14,674 nt of DNA, from contig CAMVOG010000026.1 in NCBI GenBank assembly GCA_947169005.1, forward strand, positions 1-14,674, in the 5' to 3' direction. The notes beneath the pieces are model-generated. The model was not told the DNA's origin. It did no database searches and was given only the letters and a program-made list of their open reading frames with translations. This DNA comes from an uncultured Clostridia bacterium. GTDB lineage: Bacteria; Bacillota; Clostridia; Oscillospirales; Oscillospiraceae. Of the stretch, positions 1-5,866 are shown in pieces (positions within the stretch are counted from its first letter, which is position 1; every line of letters starts with the position of its first letter). Made by a program: the position numbers and the translations under genes.

Positions 1-90
1 CCTTTTCCTACTCAGTGGCCTTTTTGTGCTGTCCGCACAAATTGGGGCAGTTCAGACGCGCCCGGCGGCTTTTCCGCTCAAAAACGATTC

Positions 91-414
91 TTACAGCCGC
101 TCCCGCTCCTGCTTGATCTCCCAGTGGATCAGGAAGGTGAGGGCGCCTCGGAGGACGATGATGGCCCCGAGGATCAGCAGCTCGTTCCATTCCCGCACGA
201 TGACGGTACGCAGCACCTCGCCGCCCATCTTGAATTCCAGCGCCAGGGCGATGCCCTGGGCCAGGTCCAGCCGCAGCTCCTTCTTTTTGCGGATCCAGCC
301 AATGAAGCACTTGATCAGCGTAAAGACCAGGATGGCGACGCCGGCCAGCTCGGACACCAGGATCGCGTAGTTGACGATCTGCTCAAAAATATCGCTGATG
401 GTCTCAAATAACAT
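91..414 (-). CDS. DUF1622 family small membrane protein
   Basis: This 107-residue protein has two predicted membrane segments, about residues 15-40 and 78-97. Between them is a basic stretch (RKKKELRLDLAQG) and the conserved-looking core EFKMGGEVLRTVIVREWNE. I recognise this pattern (ALEFK.GGE.LRT, then a second helix ending FLIHWEIK) as the DUF1622 family of small integral membrane proteins, whose function is not established. The ATG at 414 is preceded by a G-rich ribosome binding site (GGGGG at 423-427) about 8 bases upstream, and a good promoter lies just beyond it. The length is normal for the family. It follows ftsH in the same direction but has its own promoter and is separated by a palindromic repeat, so co-transcription is uncertain. 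Family call fairly sure; role unknown. Confidence 0.82.
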   Translation of the reverse strand: MLFETISDIFEQIVNYAILVSELAGVAILVFTLIKCFIGWIRKKKELRLDLAQGIALALEFKMGGEVLRTVIVREWNELLILGAIIVLRGALTFLIHWEIKQERERL

Positions 415-443
415 AGGGTCCGCCCCCTTGTGGATTTTTTCTC

Positions 444-472
444 AGTTTACCATTTCAAAAACCCGATTGCAA
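444..472 (-). promoter_or_regulatory. Sigma-A-like promoter for the DUF1622 gene
   Basis: Read on the minus strand, TTGCAA (467-472) is followed after 17 bases by TAAACT (444-449), with a TG one base upstream of the -10 (extended -10). Transcription would start near 437, about 22 bases before the ATG at 414. Assigned by motif only. Confidence 0.6.
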
Positions 473-492
473 GAGGGGAAAGGACAAGGAAT

Positions 493-611
493 AATGAATA
501 CTGAAAACTTAAGAATGAATAATGGCGGTGGTGCTGCGCAGGAATTTCAATCCCCCGCGAAGCGGGCACCCTCATTATTCACTATTCAATATTCATTCTT
601 CAGCATTCATT
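493..611. repeat. Palindromic MITE/REP-like intergenic element overlapping the ftsH 3' end
   Basis: The ends are inverted repeats: AATGAATACTGAA (493-505) and TTCAGCATTCATT (599-611) match at 12 of 13 positions when one is reverse-complemented. A second inner pair is GAATAATG (517-524) with CATTATTC (573-580). The AT-rich arms enclose a GC-rich core (525-572) with nested hairpins: GGTGC (530-534) with GCACC, and CCCGC (554-558) with GCGGG (562-566) around a GAA loop. It encodes no protein. This architecture resembles the non-autonomous palindromic repeats scattered between genes in Oscillospirales genomes; copy number elsewhere cannot be seen here. The right arm lies inside ftsH and encodes its last residues and stop codon. 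Confidence 0.65.
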
Positions 612-2536
612 GCCGCGTCAGCGGCCTCGGACTCAGCGGCCTCGGACTCGGCGGCCTCGGCTTCGGCGGCCTCAGCGATGGGGGCGTGGAGGATGTCCAT
701 GAACTCCGCGCCGGTGATGGTCTCCCGGTCGATGAGGCAGCGGGCGATCTCCCGCAGCTTGGGCTCGTTGGCCTCCAGCAGCTCCCGGGCCCTGTCGTGG
801 GCCTTGCCGATGAGGGCGATGACCTCCCGGTCAATGAGCGTGGCCGTCTCGTCGGAGCAGGCCAGGCTGGTGTCGCCGCCCAGATAGCGGTTGGAAACGG
901 TCTCCAGCGCCACCATGCCCACGTCGTCGCTCATGCCGTAGCGGGCGATCATGGCCCGGGCCAGGCGGGTGGCCATCTCAATGTCGTTGGAAGCGCCGGA
1001 GGTGACGGAGCCGAAGATCAGCTCCTCCGCCACCCGGCCCGCCGTATAGGTGACCAGCTTGTTGAAGGCCTCCTCCCGGCTCAGCAGGAATTTCTCGTCT
1101 TCGTCTACCTGCATGGTGAAGCCCAGAGCTCCGGAGGTGCGGGGGATGATGGTGATCTTGGTGACGGGGGCGGAATCAGACTGCACGGCGGCGGCGATGG
1201 CGTGGCCCACCTCGTGATGGGCCACGATCTCCTTTTCGTGGGGGGAGATCACGGCGCCCTTGCGCTTCTGCCCGGCCAGGATCACGTCCACGCTCTCCTC
1301 CAGGTCCTGCTGGGAAACGAGCTGCCGCCCCTGGCGCACGGCCCGCAGGGCCGCCTCGTTGATGATGTTGGCCAGCTCCGCGCCGGAAGCGCCGGGGGTG
1401 GCCTTGGCAATGGAGGAAAACTCCACGCTGTCGTCCAGCTTTACCTTCTTGCCGTGTACCCGCAGAATGGCCTCCCGGCCCCGCAGGTCGGGCAGCTCCA
1501 CGGGGATGCGCCGATCAAAGCGCCCGGGCCGCAGCAGGGCCTGGTCCAGGGTGTCGGGCCGGTTGGTGGCCGCGAGGATGATGACGCCGTTGTTGCTCTC
1601 AAAGCCGTCCATTTCGGTCAAAAGCTGGTTGAGCGTCTGCTCGCGCTCGTCGTTGCCGCCGTACTGGCCGCCGCTGCGCTTCTGGCCGATGGCGTCGATT
1701 TCGTCGATGAAGACGATGCAGGGGGCCTTCTCCTTGGCCTGCTTGAAGAGGTCGCGGACCTTGGCCGCGCCCATGCCCACGAACATCTCCACGAAGTCCG
1801 AGCCGGAGATGGAGAAGAAGGGGACCTTGGCTTCCCCGGCCACGGCCTTGGCCAGAAGGGTTTTACCGGTGCCCGGAGGGCCCACCAGCAGGGCGCCCTT
1901 GGGCAGCTTCGCGCCGATCTCCTCATAGCGCTTGGGGTCGTGCAGGAAGTCCACGATCTCCAGGAGGGATTCCTTGGCCTCCTCCTGGCCCGCCACGTCC
2001 GCGAAGGTGGTGCCCGTCTCGTCGTTGGCGTAGATCTTGGCTCCGGACTTGCCGAAGCTCATCACGTTGCCGCCGCCCAGGCCGCCCATCCGCTTGCTAA
2101 GAAAGCGGAAGAAGACCACGAAGATCAGAATGGGCAGCACGTAGCTGAGGATGATCTGCGCGATCAGCGGGGCGCTGCTGGGCTCCACCTTGGCGAAGGT
2201 GGCCCCGGCGGTGTAGAGCCGGTTTACCAGGTCGGGGTCATCCATGCGCACGCAGTAGAGGATCAGGCTCTCCTCCGGGTACAGCAGCAGCGCTGCGCGC
2301 TGCTGCTCCCGGTAAGCGCTCTCGTCGATCAGCGAGAAGCGGATCGTATCGTCCTTTACCTGCACCAGGTCGATATTCTTAGCCTCCAGCTCGTCCAGAA
2401 AGACGTTGTAGCTGACCTCCATGGTCAGCTCTCCGTCCAGAAAACGGGAGAAGAGAAAGGTGTTGATCAGCATCAGCACGCCCAGCCCCAGAATACAGTA
2501 GAGCAGGATCGGCCGTTTTTTATTGTCGTTTTTCAT
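593..2536 (-). CDS. ftsH: ATP-dependent zinc metalloprotease FtsH
   Basis: This membrane-anchored AAA+ protease degrades misassembled membrane proteins and short-lived regulators. The start is the ATG at 2536 (647 residues), because AAGGAGG lies 6 bases upstream; an open frame reaching 2620 has no such site. Domains in order: membrane helix about 9-31, short extracytoplasmic domain, second helix about 123-147, AAA module with Walker A GPPGTGKT (219-226), pore motif FVG (252-254), Walker B IVFIDEID (274-281), and the second region of homology with arginine fingers R336 and R339. The M41 protease follows with HEVGH (441-445) and probable third zinc ligand D518. All catalytic residues are present. 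The C-terminal tail (about 620-647) is an Ala/Glu/Ser-rich repeat encoded by a 15-base tandem repeat, and the last residues and stop come from a palindromic element. It lies alone, divergent from the hydrolase gene. Confidence 0.97.
   Translation of the reverse strand: MKNDNKKRPILLYCILGLGVLMLINTFLFSRFLDGELTMEVSYNVFLDELEAKNIDLVQVKDDTIRFSLIDESAYREQQRAALLLYPEESLILYCVRMDDPDLVNRLYTAGATFAKVEPSSAPLIAQIILSYVLPILIFVVFFRFLSKRMGGLGGGNVMSFGKSGAKIYANDETGTTFADVAGQEEAKESLLEIVDFLHDPKRYEEIGAKLPKGALLVGPPGTGKTLLAKAVAGEAKVPFFSISGSDFVEMFVGMGAAKVRDLFKQAKEKAPCIVFIDEIDAIGQKRSGGQYGGNDEREQTLNQLLTEMDGFESNNGVIILAATNRPDTLDQALLRPGRFDRRIPVELPDLRGREAILRVHGKKVKLDDSVEFSSIAKATPGASGAELANIINEAALRAVRQGRQLVSQQDLEESVDVILAGQKRKGAVISPHEKEIVAHHEVGHAIAAAVQSDSAPVTKITIIPRTSGALGFTMQVDEDEKFLLSREEAFNKLVTYTAGRVAEELIFGSVTSGASNDIEMATRLARAMIARYGMSDDVGMVALETVSNRYLGGDTSLACSDETATLIDREVIALIGKAHDRARELLEANEPKLREIARCLIDRETITGAEFMDILHAPIAEAAEAEAAESEAAESEAADAAMNAEE
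621..680. repeat. 15-bp tandem repeat encoding the FtsH acidic tail
   Basis: Four units of 15 bases begin GCGGCCTC at 621, 636, 651 and 666. The first two differ at only one base, the later ones diverge. On the ftsH strand they encode alternating EAAES-type units. The multiple-of-three period means copy-number change would keep the frame. Confidence 0.8.
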
Positions 2537-2549
2537 CCTGTGCCTCCTT

Positions 2550-2569
2550 GCTCCCCGCCGCCGGGGAGC
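2550..2569 (-). promoter_or_regulatory. GC-rich hairpin abutting the ftsH Shine-Dalgarno
   Basis: GCTCCCCG (2550-2557) and CGGGGAGC (2562-2569) form a perfect 8-bp stem with a 4-base loop. In the ftsH transcript it ends directly before the AAGGAGG ribosome binding site (2543-2549). No T-tract follows, so it is not an intrinsic terminator. It may stabilise the transcript 5' end or control ribosome access. Confidence 0.6.
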
Positions 2570-2584
2570 GACCCTTTCTTCGGA

Positions 2585-2613
2585 ATGGTAACACAATTTG
2601 ATAAAAGAATCAA
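2585..2613 (-). promoter_or_regulatory. Sigma-A-like promoter for ftsH
   Basis: On the minus strand TTGATT (2608-2613), a 17-base spacer, then TACCAT (2585-2590), with TG one base before the -10. The predicted start is near 2578, giving a leader of about 42 bases that contains the 2550-2569 hairpin. Confidence 0.6.
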
Positions 2614-2661
2614 TGAGCAAAGCGCGGCGAGACTGTAAATAAAGTGTAAAATCAGGATTTA

Positions 2662-2696
2662 GTTTATAGTTTATAGTTTATAGTTTATAGTTTTTA
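2662..2696. repeat. Heptanucleotide tandem repeat GTTTATA
   Basis: Four perfect direct copies of GTTTATA occupy 2662-2689, followed by a degenerate copy GTTTTTA (2690-2696). It sits between the divergent ftsH and hydrolase promoters, about 50 bases upstream of the ftsH -35. Confidence 0.9.
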
Positions 2697-2710
2697 GAGG
2701 GCTAAAGGAA

Positions 2711-2752
2711 TCCTGAGTCCTGAGTCCTGAGTACTAAGTCCTGAGTCCCGAT
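2711..2752. repeat. Heptanucleotide tandem repeat TCCTGAG
   Basis: Copies of TCCTGAG at 2711, 2718, 2725 and 2739, with the variant TACTAAG at 2732 and a decayed copy TCCCGAT at 2746. It has the same 7-base period as the neighbouring GTTTATA array but an unrelated sequence, and ends about 20 bases before the hydrolase promoter. Confidence 0.9.
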
Positions 2753-2772
2753 CCCTTGTTACCTTTTGAGGC

Positions 2773-2801
2773 TTGCGCATCCGGGACGGGAGCGGTAAAA
2801 T
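2773..2801 (+). promoter_or_regulatory. Sigma-A-like promoter for the FAA-hydrolase gene
   Basis: TTGCGC (2773-2778), a 17-base spacer, then TAAAAT (2796-2801). Transcription would begin near 2808, leaving a leader of only about 19 bases before the ATG at 2827. Confidence 0.55.
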
Positions 2802-2826
2802 ATGAAGCGGAAAGGAATGAACGACC

Positions 2827-3669
2827 ATGAAGCTATGCAATTTCTATGTGGGAGACGCGGTCCATATCGGCGCGGAGACGCCCCGGGGCCTCGTGGACCT
2901 CACCGCCGCGGGCCTGGGCCCCGGCATGAACAGCGTGATCGCCTCGGCGGATATGGCCCTGCCGCTGATCGCCTCCGTCCTGGCGGGCGCGGAGCTGCCC
3001 GTGGTGGAGGCGCCCCGCTTTGCCAACGTGACGGAGCCCGGGAAACTGGCCTGCGTGGGCCTCAACTACAAAAGCCACGCGGAGGAGACCGGGGGCACGG
3101 CCCCGGAGCAGCCCGTGATCTTCAGCAAATTTACCGACCAGCTTTGCCCGGACGGGCATGAGGTGGCCCTGCCCCCCTGGTTGCGCTGCTTTGATTACGA
3201 GGCGGAGCTGGTGATCGTGGTGGGAAAGCACTGCTGGAACGTGCCCGAGGAGGAGGCCATGGACCATATCTTCGGCTACACCGTGGGCAACGATCTCAGC
3301 GCCCGGGACAGCCAGTTTATCTCCAATCAGTGGCTTATTGGCAAGAGCCTGCCGGACTTTTCCCCCGCCGGGCCCTGGATCGTCACCGCCGACTGCTTCG
3401 ATCCCCGGGAGAGCCACGCCGTCCAGTGCCGTCTGAACGGGGAGCTGGTACAGAACGGCAACACCAACGACATGATCTTCGACTGCGCCCGCATCCTCAG
3501 CTATTGCTCCCGCTACTTCACCCTGGAGCCGGGGGACCTGATCTATACCGGCACCCCCGCCGGGGTCATCCTGGGCCACAAGAAGGGCACCCGCGTCTGG
3601 CTGAAGCCCGGCGACGAGCTGGCCGTGACCATCGAGGGCATCGGGACCCTGCGGAATAAGCTGGTATGA
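2827..3669 (+). CDS. Fumarylacetoacetate hydrolase family protein
   Basis: A 280-residue cytoplasmic enzyme of the FAH superfamily, which uses a divalent metal for C-C bond hydrolysis, decarboxylation or tautomerisation of 2-oxo-acid-type intermediates. A short N-terminal domain (1-70) is followed by the catalytic fold, beginning KLACVGLNYKSHAEETG (73-89). Likely metal ligands are E125 and E127 in DYEAELVIVVGK, and D156 in GNDLSARD, with K173 in GKSLPDFSP and the GTP turn at 242-244 (YTGTPAGV). The set appears complete. The ATG at 2827 has GGAAAGGA about 10 bases upstream. No companion catabolic gene is adjacent, so the substrate cannot be inferred; acylpyruvase, oxaloacetate decarboxylase/tautomerase or 2-hydroxyhepta-2,4-diene-1,7-dioate isomerase-like activities are all possible. 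It appears monocistronic and converges with ohrR. Confidence 0.93.
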   Translation: MKLCNFYVGDAVHIGAETPRGLVDLTAAGLGPGMNSVIASADMALPLIASVLAGAELPVVEAPRFANVTEPGKLACVGLNYKSHAEETGGTAPEQPVIFSKFTDQLCPDGHEVALPPWLRCFDYEAELVIVVGKHCWNVPEEEAMDHIFGYTVGNDLSARDSQFISNQWLIGKSLPDFSPAGPWIVTADCFDPRESHAVQCRLNGELVQNGNTNDMIFDCARILSYCSRYFTLEPGDLIYTGTPAGVILGHKKGTRVWLKPGDELAVTIEGIGTLRNKLV

Positions 3670-3695
3670 GTTTTTAGCTTTTGCTTCCGAAATGT

Positions 3696-3727
3696 GTACG
3701 CGCCGGACCTGTTGGCCCGGCGCGTAC
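3696..3727. terminator. Hairpin between convergent genes (possible bidirectional terminator)
   Basis: GTACGCGCCGG (3696-3706) and CCGGCGCGTAC (3717-3727) form a perfect 11-bp stem around a 10-base loop, placed between the ends of the hydrolase gene and ohrR. Neither strand has a clear T-tract right after the stem, so terminator function is inferred from position and stability only. Confidence 0.5.
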
Positions 3728-3760
3728 ATGTATAAAGGGGGAGGGATGAGAAATATCGGT

Positions 3761-4204
3761 TTATTCGCCGCTGAACTGCCCCAGCAGCTTGTAGAGGATG
3801 GTATAGAGCGTGACGGCCTCTTCGGGCTCCAGCTCCATGCACTGGGCGATGAGGCCGGGGACCTGGACGGCCCGCTCCCGCAGGGCGAAGCCCTTCTCTG
3901 TCAATCCCAGGGCCAGGTTCCGCTCGTCCGCCGCGTCGCGGCGGCGGGTGATGAGCCCCTTGGCCTCCATTTTTTTCAGCATGGGGGTCAGGGTGCCGGA
4001 GTCCAGAAACAGGGCCTTCCCCAGCTCCTTGGAGGTCATGTTCCCCCGCTCCCACAGCAGCATCATGGCGATGTACTGGGTGTAGGTGAGATCCAACTCG
4101 TCCAGGAAGGGCTTGTAGCGCCGCACGACTTCCTTCGCGCAGGCGTAGAGGGGGAAGCAGAGCTGGTGATCCAGCTTCAGCACGTCGTAGTTGGGCGCGT
4201 CCAT
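3761..4204 (-). CDS. ohrR: OhrR-type MarR family organic peroxide sensor
   Basis: A 147-residue winged-helix repressor expected to sense organic hydroperoxides by cysteine oxidation and then release DNA. The N-terminus LDHQLCFPLYACAKEVVRRY is the OhrR signature: reactive Cys16, with Tyr30 and Tyr41 at the positions of the two tyrosines that contact the reactive thiol in Bacillus subtilis OhrR (Cys15, Tyr29, Tyr40). The recognition region is about 56-83 and the wing about 88-97 (RRRDAADERN). A further Cys at 122 lies close to where 2-Cys OhrR proteins carry their resolving cysteine. The ATG at 4204 is chosen because AAGGAGG ends 6 bases upstream; a longer open frame to 4312 lacks family similarity. 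It is 14 bases downstream of the flavodoxin gene, so the two are probably one transcript. No ohr gene is nearby. Confidence 0.9.
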   Translation of the reverse strand: MDAPNYDVLKLDHQLCFPLYACAKEVVRRYKPFLDELDLTYTQYIAMMLLWERGNMTSKELGKALFLDSGTLTPMLKKMEAKGLITRRRDAADERNLALGLTEKGFALRERAVQVPGLIAQCMELEPEEAVTLYTILYKLLGQFSGE

Positions 4205-4218
4205 GCCGATCCTCCTTC

Positions 4219-4626
4219 TCAGACCAGAACGCCTTTGGCGAAGTCCGCCGCGTTCCGGATATCCGCCGCCGTGGGGCGGTTGGCGTGGAGGGGCCCGAAC
4301 TGGCCCCGGCAATGAAATTCCTTTTCGGAAAGGGTCACGCCGTTTTCCTCCGCCAGCTTCCGGACCATCTTATAGGAAGAGGTCAGCAGGGCGGCGGTGC
4401 TGAGGTTATAGAGGGTGCCGATCTTGTCCTTGTTGTCCGCGATAAAGGCCTTCACCGCGTCGTCCACACCGGCGGCGTAAACGGAGTTGCAGAGGAACAC
4501 GGCCTCGGTCTTTTCGCTCAGACCAGCCTCGACGGACTCGGCCGCCACGCCCAAAGCCGCGGCTACGCCCTCGGCCAGGCGCCTGGTGTTGCCGGTACGG
4601 GTAAAATAACGAACTGCGATTGTCAT
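4219..4626 (-). CDS. Flavodoxin-like FMN-binding protein
   Basis: A 135-residue soluble protein beginning with a flavodoxin FMN phosphate loop, TRTGNT (9-14), after a first beta strand (TIAVRYF). The motif SVYAAGVDDAVKAFI (48-62) fits the second FMN-contacting loop. Near the C-terminus is EFHCRGQFGPLH (103-114), a cysteine-containing pattern seen in small flavodoxin-domain proteins of Firmicutes. Expected role: one- or two-electron transfer, partner unknown. The ATG at 4626 is in frame with the fold; GGAG lies about 8 bases upstream. It has its own extended -10 promoter and is followed after 14 bases by ohrR, suggesting it is part of the peroxide response. The protein is shorter than long-chain flavodoxins, and the fold may be a minimal version. 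Confidence 0.85.
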   Translation of the reverse strand: MTIAVRYFTRTGNTRRLAEGVAAALGVAAESVEAGLSEKTEAVFLCNSVYAAGVDDAVKAFIADNKDKIGTLYNLSTAALLTSSYKMVRKLAEENGVTLSEKEFHCRGQFGPLHANRPTAADIRNAADFAKGVLV

Positions 4627-4678
4627 ACGAATACTCCATTCTGCCGCGCCGCGTTTAATCGGGACGCTCGACGCGCTT

Positions 4679-4707
4679 ATTGTAGCACAGCGCGGCGCTC
4701 GGCGCAA
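4679..4707 (-). promoter_or_regulatory. Promoter for the flavodoxin-ohrR pair
   Basis: On the minus strand TTGCGC (4702-4707), 17 bases, TACAAT (4679-4684), with TG one base upstream of the -10. It lies immediately after the TSCPD stop codon and starts transcription near 4672, about 45 bases before the flavodoxin ATG. Confidence 0.65.
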
Positions 4708-4710
4708 GAG

Positions 4711-4974
4711 TCAGCCTGCCTGCTGAGCCTCATAGGCGGCGCGCACCGCCTTGGCCAGCTGATCAGGGCAGGAGGTGGGGCGGCGGCCGCAGGTCATGCC
4801 CTTGAGCTTGGATTCGATCTCGTCCACGGTCCAGCCGTCCACCAGCACGGGGATGGCCTTCAGGTTGCCGTTGCAGCCGCCCATGAACTTGATGTTCGTG
4901 ACCTTCTCCCCGTCGATGTCCAGGCTGATCATCTGGGAGCAGGTCCCCTCGGTGAGATAATCGTAATGCATCAT
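4711..4974 (-). CDS. TSCPD domain protein (TIGR03905-like)
   Basis: An 87-residue protein with the pattern EGTCSQMI, GGCNGNLKAI and a C-terminal TSCPDQLA motif, which I recognise as the small TSCPD-domain family (TIGR03905-type). Four cysteines, C12, C34, C62 and C69, are arranged as expected for a metal or thiol site; the domain also occurs in some ribonucleotide reductase-related proteins, but the function of the stand-alone form is unknown. The first ATG (4974) shares one base with the TGA of the glutathione peroxidase gene (TGATG), so translation is coupled; a second ATG at 4971 is equally possible and would give 86 residues. A GAGGAG site inside the upstream gene supports both. Family call good, role open. 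Confidence 0.87.
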   Translation of the reverse strand: MMHYDYLTEGTCSQMISLDIDGEKVTNIKFMGGCNGNLKAIPVLVDGWTVDEIESKLKGMTCGRRPTSCPDQLAKAVRAAYEAQQAG

Positions 4975-5519
4975 CAGAGAAGCTCCTCTACCTTGGCCTT
5001 CACCTTTTTCAGCGCGGTCATGGGCTCGAAGCGGGCGGCTACGTTGCCCTCCCGGTCGATGATGAACTTGGTGAAGTTCCACTTGATCTTGTTGTTGTTC
5101 TTGAAATCGGGGTCCATCTTCTTCACGACCATGTTCAGCATGGCGCTGGCGGGGTTGAGCTTGTCAAAGCCCTCGAACTTGCCGTTCTCCTCCAGCCACT
5201 GATAGAGGGGGATGGCGTTCTCGCCGTTCACGTCGATCTTGGAGAACTGAGGGAAGGTGATGCCGTAGCGGCCCGTGCAGAAGGAGTGGATCTCCTCGTC
5301 GTCGCCGGGGGCCTGCTCGCCGAACTGGTTGCAGGGGAAATCCAGAATCTCCAGCCCCTTGTCCTTATCGGCCTCGTAGAGCTCCTGCAGCTCGTCGTAC
5401 TGGGGGGTGAAGCCGCAGCCGGTGGCGGTGTTCACGATCAGAAGGACCTTGCCCTTGTAATCGGCCAGGGAGACCTCGCTCCCGTCCTGGGCCTTTACGG
5501 TGAAATCGTATACGTTCAT
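4974..5519 (-). CDS. gpx: Cys-type glutathione peroxidase (probably thioredoxin-dependent)
   Basis: A 181-residue peroxidase reducing hydrogen or organic peroxides in the cytoplasm. The thioredoxin fold carries the peroxidatic site NTATGCGFTPQY with Cys35 in place of selenocysteine, Gln69 (FGEQAPG) and Trp147-Asn148 (IKWNFTKF), completing the usual catalytic tetrad. Cys81 in HSFCTGRYGITFPQF sits where thioredoxin-dependent relatives carry their resolving cysteine, so thioredoxin rather than glutathione is the likelier reductant. The ATG at 5519 is preceded by AAAGGAGC about 9 bases upstream; an open frame extending to 5582 has no such site. It is the first gene of the minus-strand redox island, behind a near-consensus promoter, and overlaps the TSCPD gene by one base. 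A nearby OhrR suggests induction by organic peroxides. Confidence 0.94.
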   Translation of the reverse strand: MNVYDFTVKAQDGSEVSLADYKGKVLLIVNTATGCGFTPQYDELQELYEADKDKGLEILDFPCNQFGEQAPGDDEEIHSFCTGRYGITFPQFSKIDVNGENAIPLYQWLEENGKFEGFDKLNPASAMLNMVVKKMDPDFKNNNKIKWNFTKFIIDREGNVAARFEPMTALKKVKAKVEELL

Positions 5520-5561
5520 AGTGACGCGCTCCTTTCCGGGTATCTCGGTAAATAAGATTCT

Positions 5562-5576
5562 GCAAAATTGAATTGC
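5562..5576. promoter_or_regulatory. Candidate OhrR operator in the gpx leader
   Basis: Read on the gpx strand this is GCAATTCAATTTTGC, which resembles the AT-rich OhrR operator core (ACAATTNAATTGT-like). It is only an imperfect palindrome, with the outer GCAA/TTGC matching. It lies about 15-28 bases downstream of the predicted gpx transcription start, a position where a repressor could block elongation or initiation. Confidence 0.35.
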
Positions 5577-5596
5577 GTGCAACTGATTACAGGAGC

Positions 5597-5625
5597 ATCA
5601 TACAGCAACTACAAAGCAATGTCAA
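5597..5625 (-). promoter_or_regulatory. Near-consensus promoter for the gpx-TSCPD transcript
   Basis: On the minus strand a perfect TTGACA (5620-5625), 17-base spacer and TATGAT (5597-5602). The start is predicted near 5590, with a leader of about 70 bases. A promoter this strong is usually held down by a repressor, which fits the OhrR gene nearby. Confidence 0.8.
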
Positions 5626-5866
5626 GCAGAAAATGGTTACAATTTGAGAAAAATCTGTTACCGACCGCTTACAAATTCCGGGAATAAGCGCCGCAAGGAC
5701 CTTTGCGCGCCGCCTGCCGCGGCGCCGTGCGAAAGGCTCGGAGGATGTTGATGCGGTGTTTATACGGCGGGTTTTCCTACACAGACGGCAGAAAATGCAA
5801 CTGTAAAAATCGGCGAAAAACAAGTATTTTTTTGCAAAAAAAGTATCAGAAACTATAAAAATGCAC

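Noticed and set aside
23..41. TTTGTGC/GCACAAA hairpin downstream of the DUF1622 gene as a terminator
   Set aside because: Short stem and no T-tract in the direction of either transcript; could be chance.
371..2638. A 755-codon open frame on the plus strand opposite ftsH
   Set aside because: Low-complexity Gly/Val/Leu/His-rich translation typical of the antisense of a GC-rich gene; ftsH on the other strand is unambiguous.
2662..2752. Repeats as a CRISPR array
   Set aside because: Units are 7 bases in direct contact with no spacers, and no cas genes are present.
2833..3729. A 298-codon minus-strand frame opposite the FAA hydrolase
   Set aside because: Antisense composition; the plus-strand enzyme has complete catalytic motifs.
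4205..4312. N-terminal extension of OhrR to 4312
   Set aside because: The Pro/Gly/Arg-rich extension overlaps the flavodoxin gene and lacks family similarity; the ATG at 4204 has an ideal ribosome binding site.
5587..5823. A possible small Cys-rich protein on the minus strand
   Set aside because: It begins in A/T-rich promoter DNA, has no good ribosome binding site, and overlaps the gpx promoter; no family resemblance.
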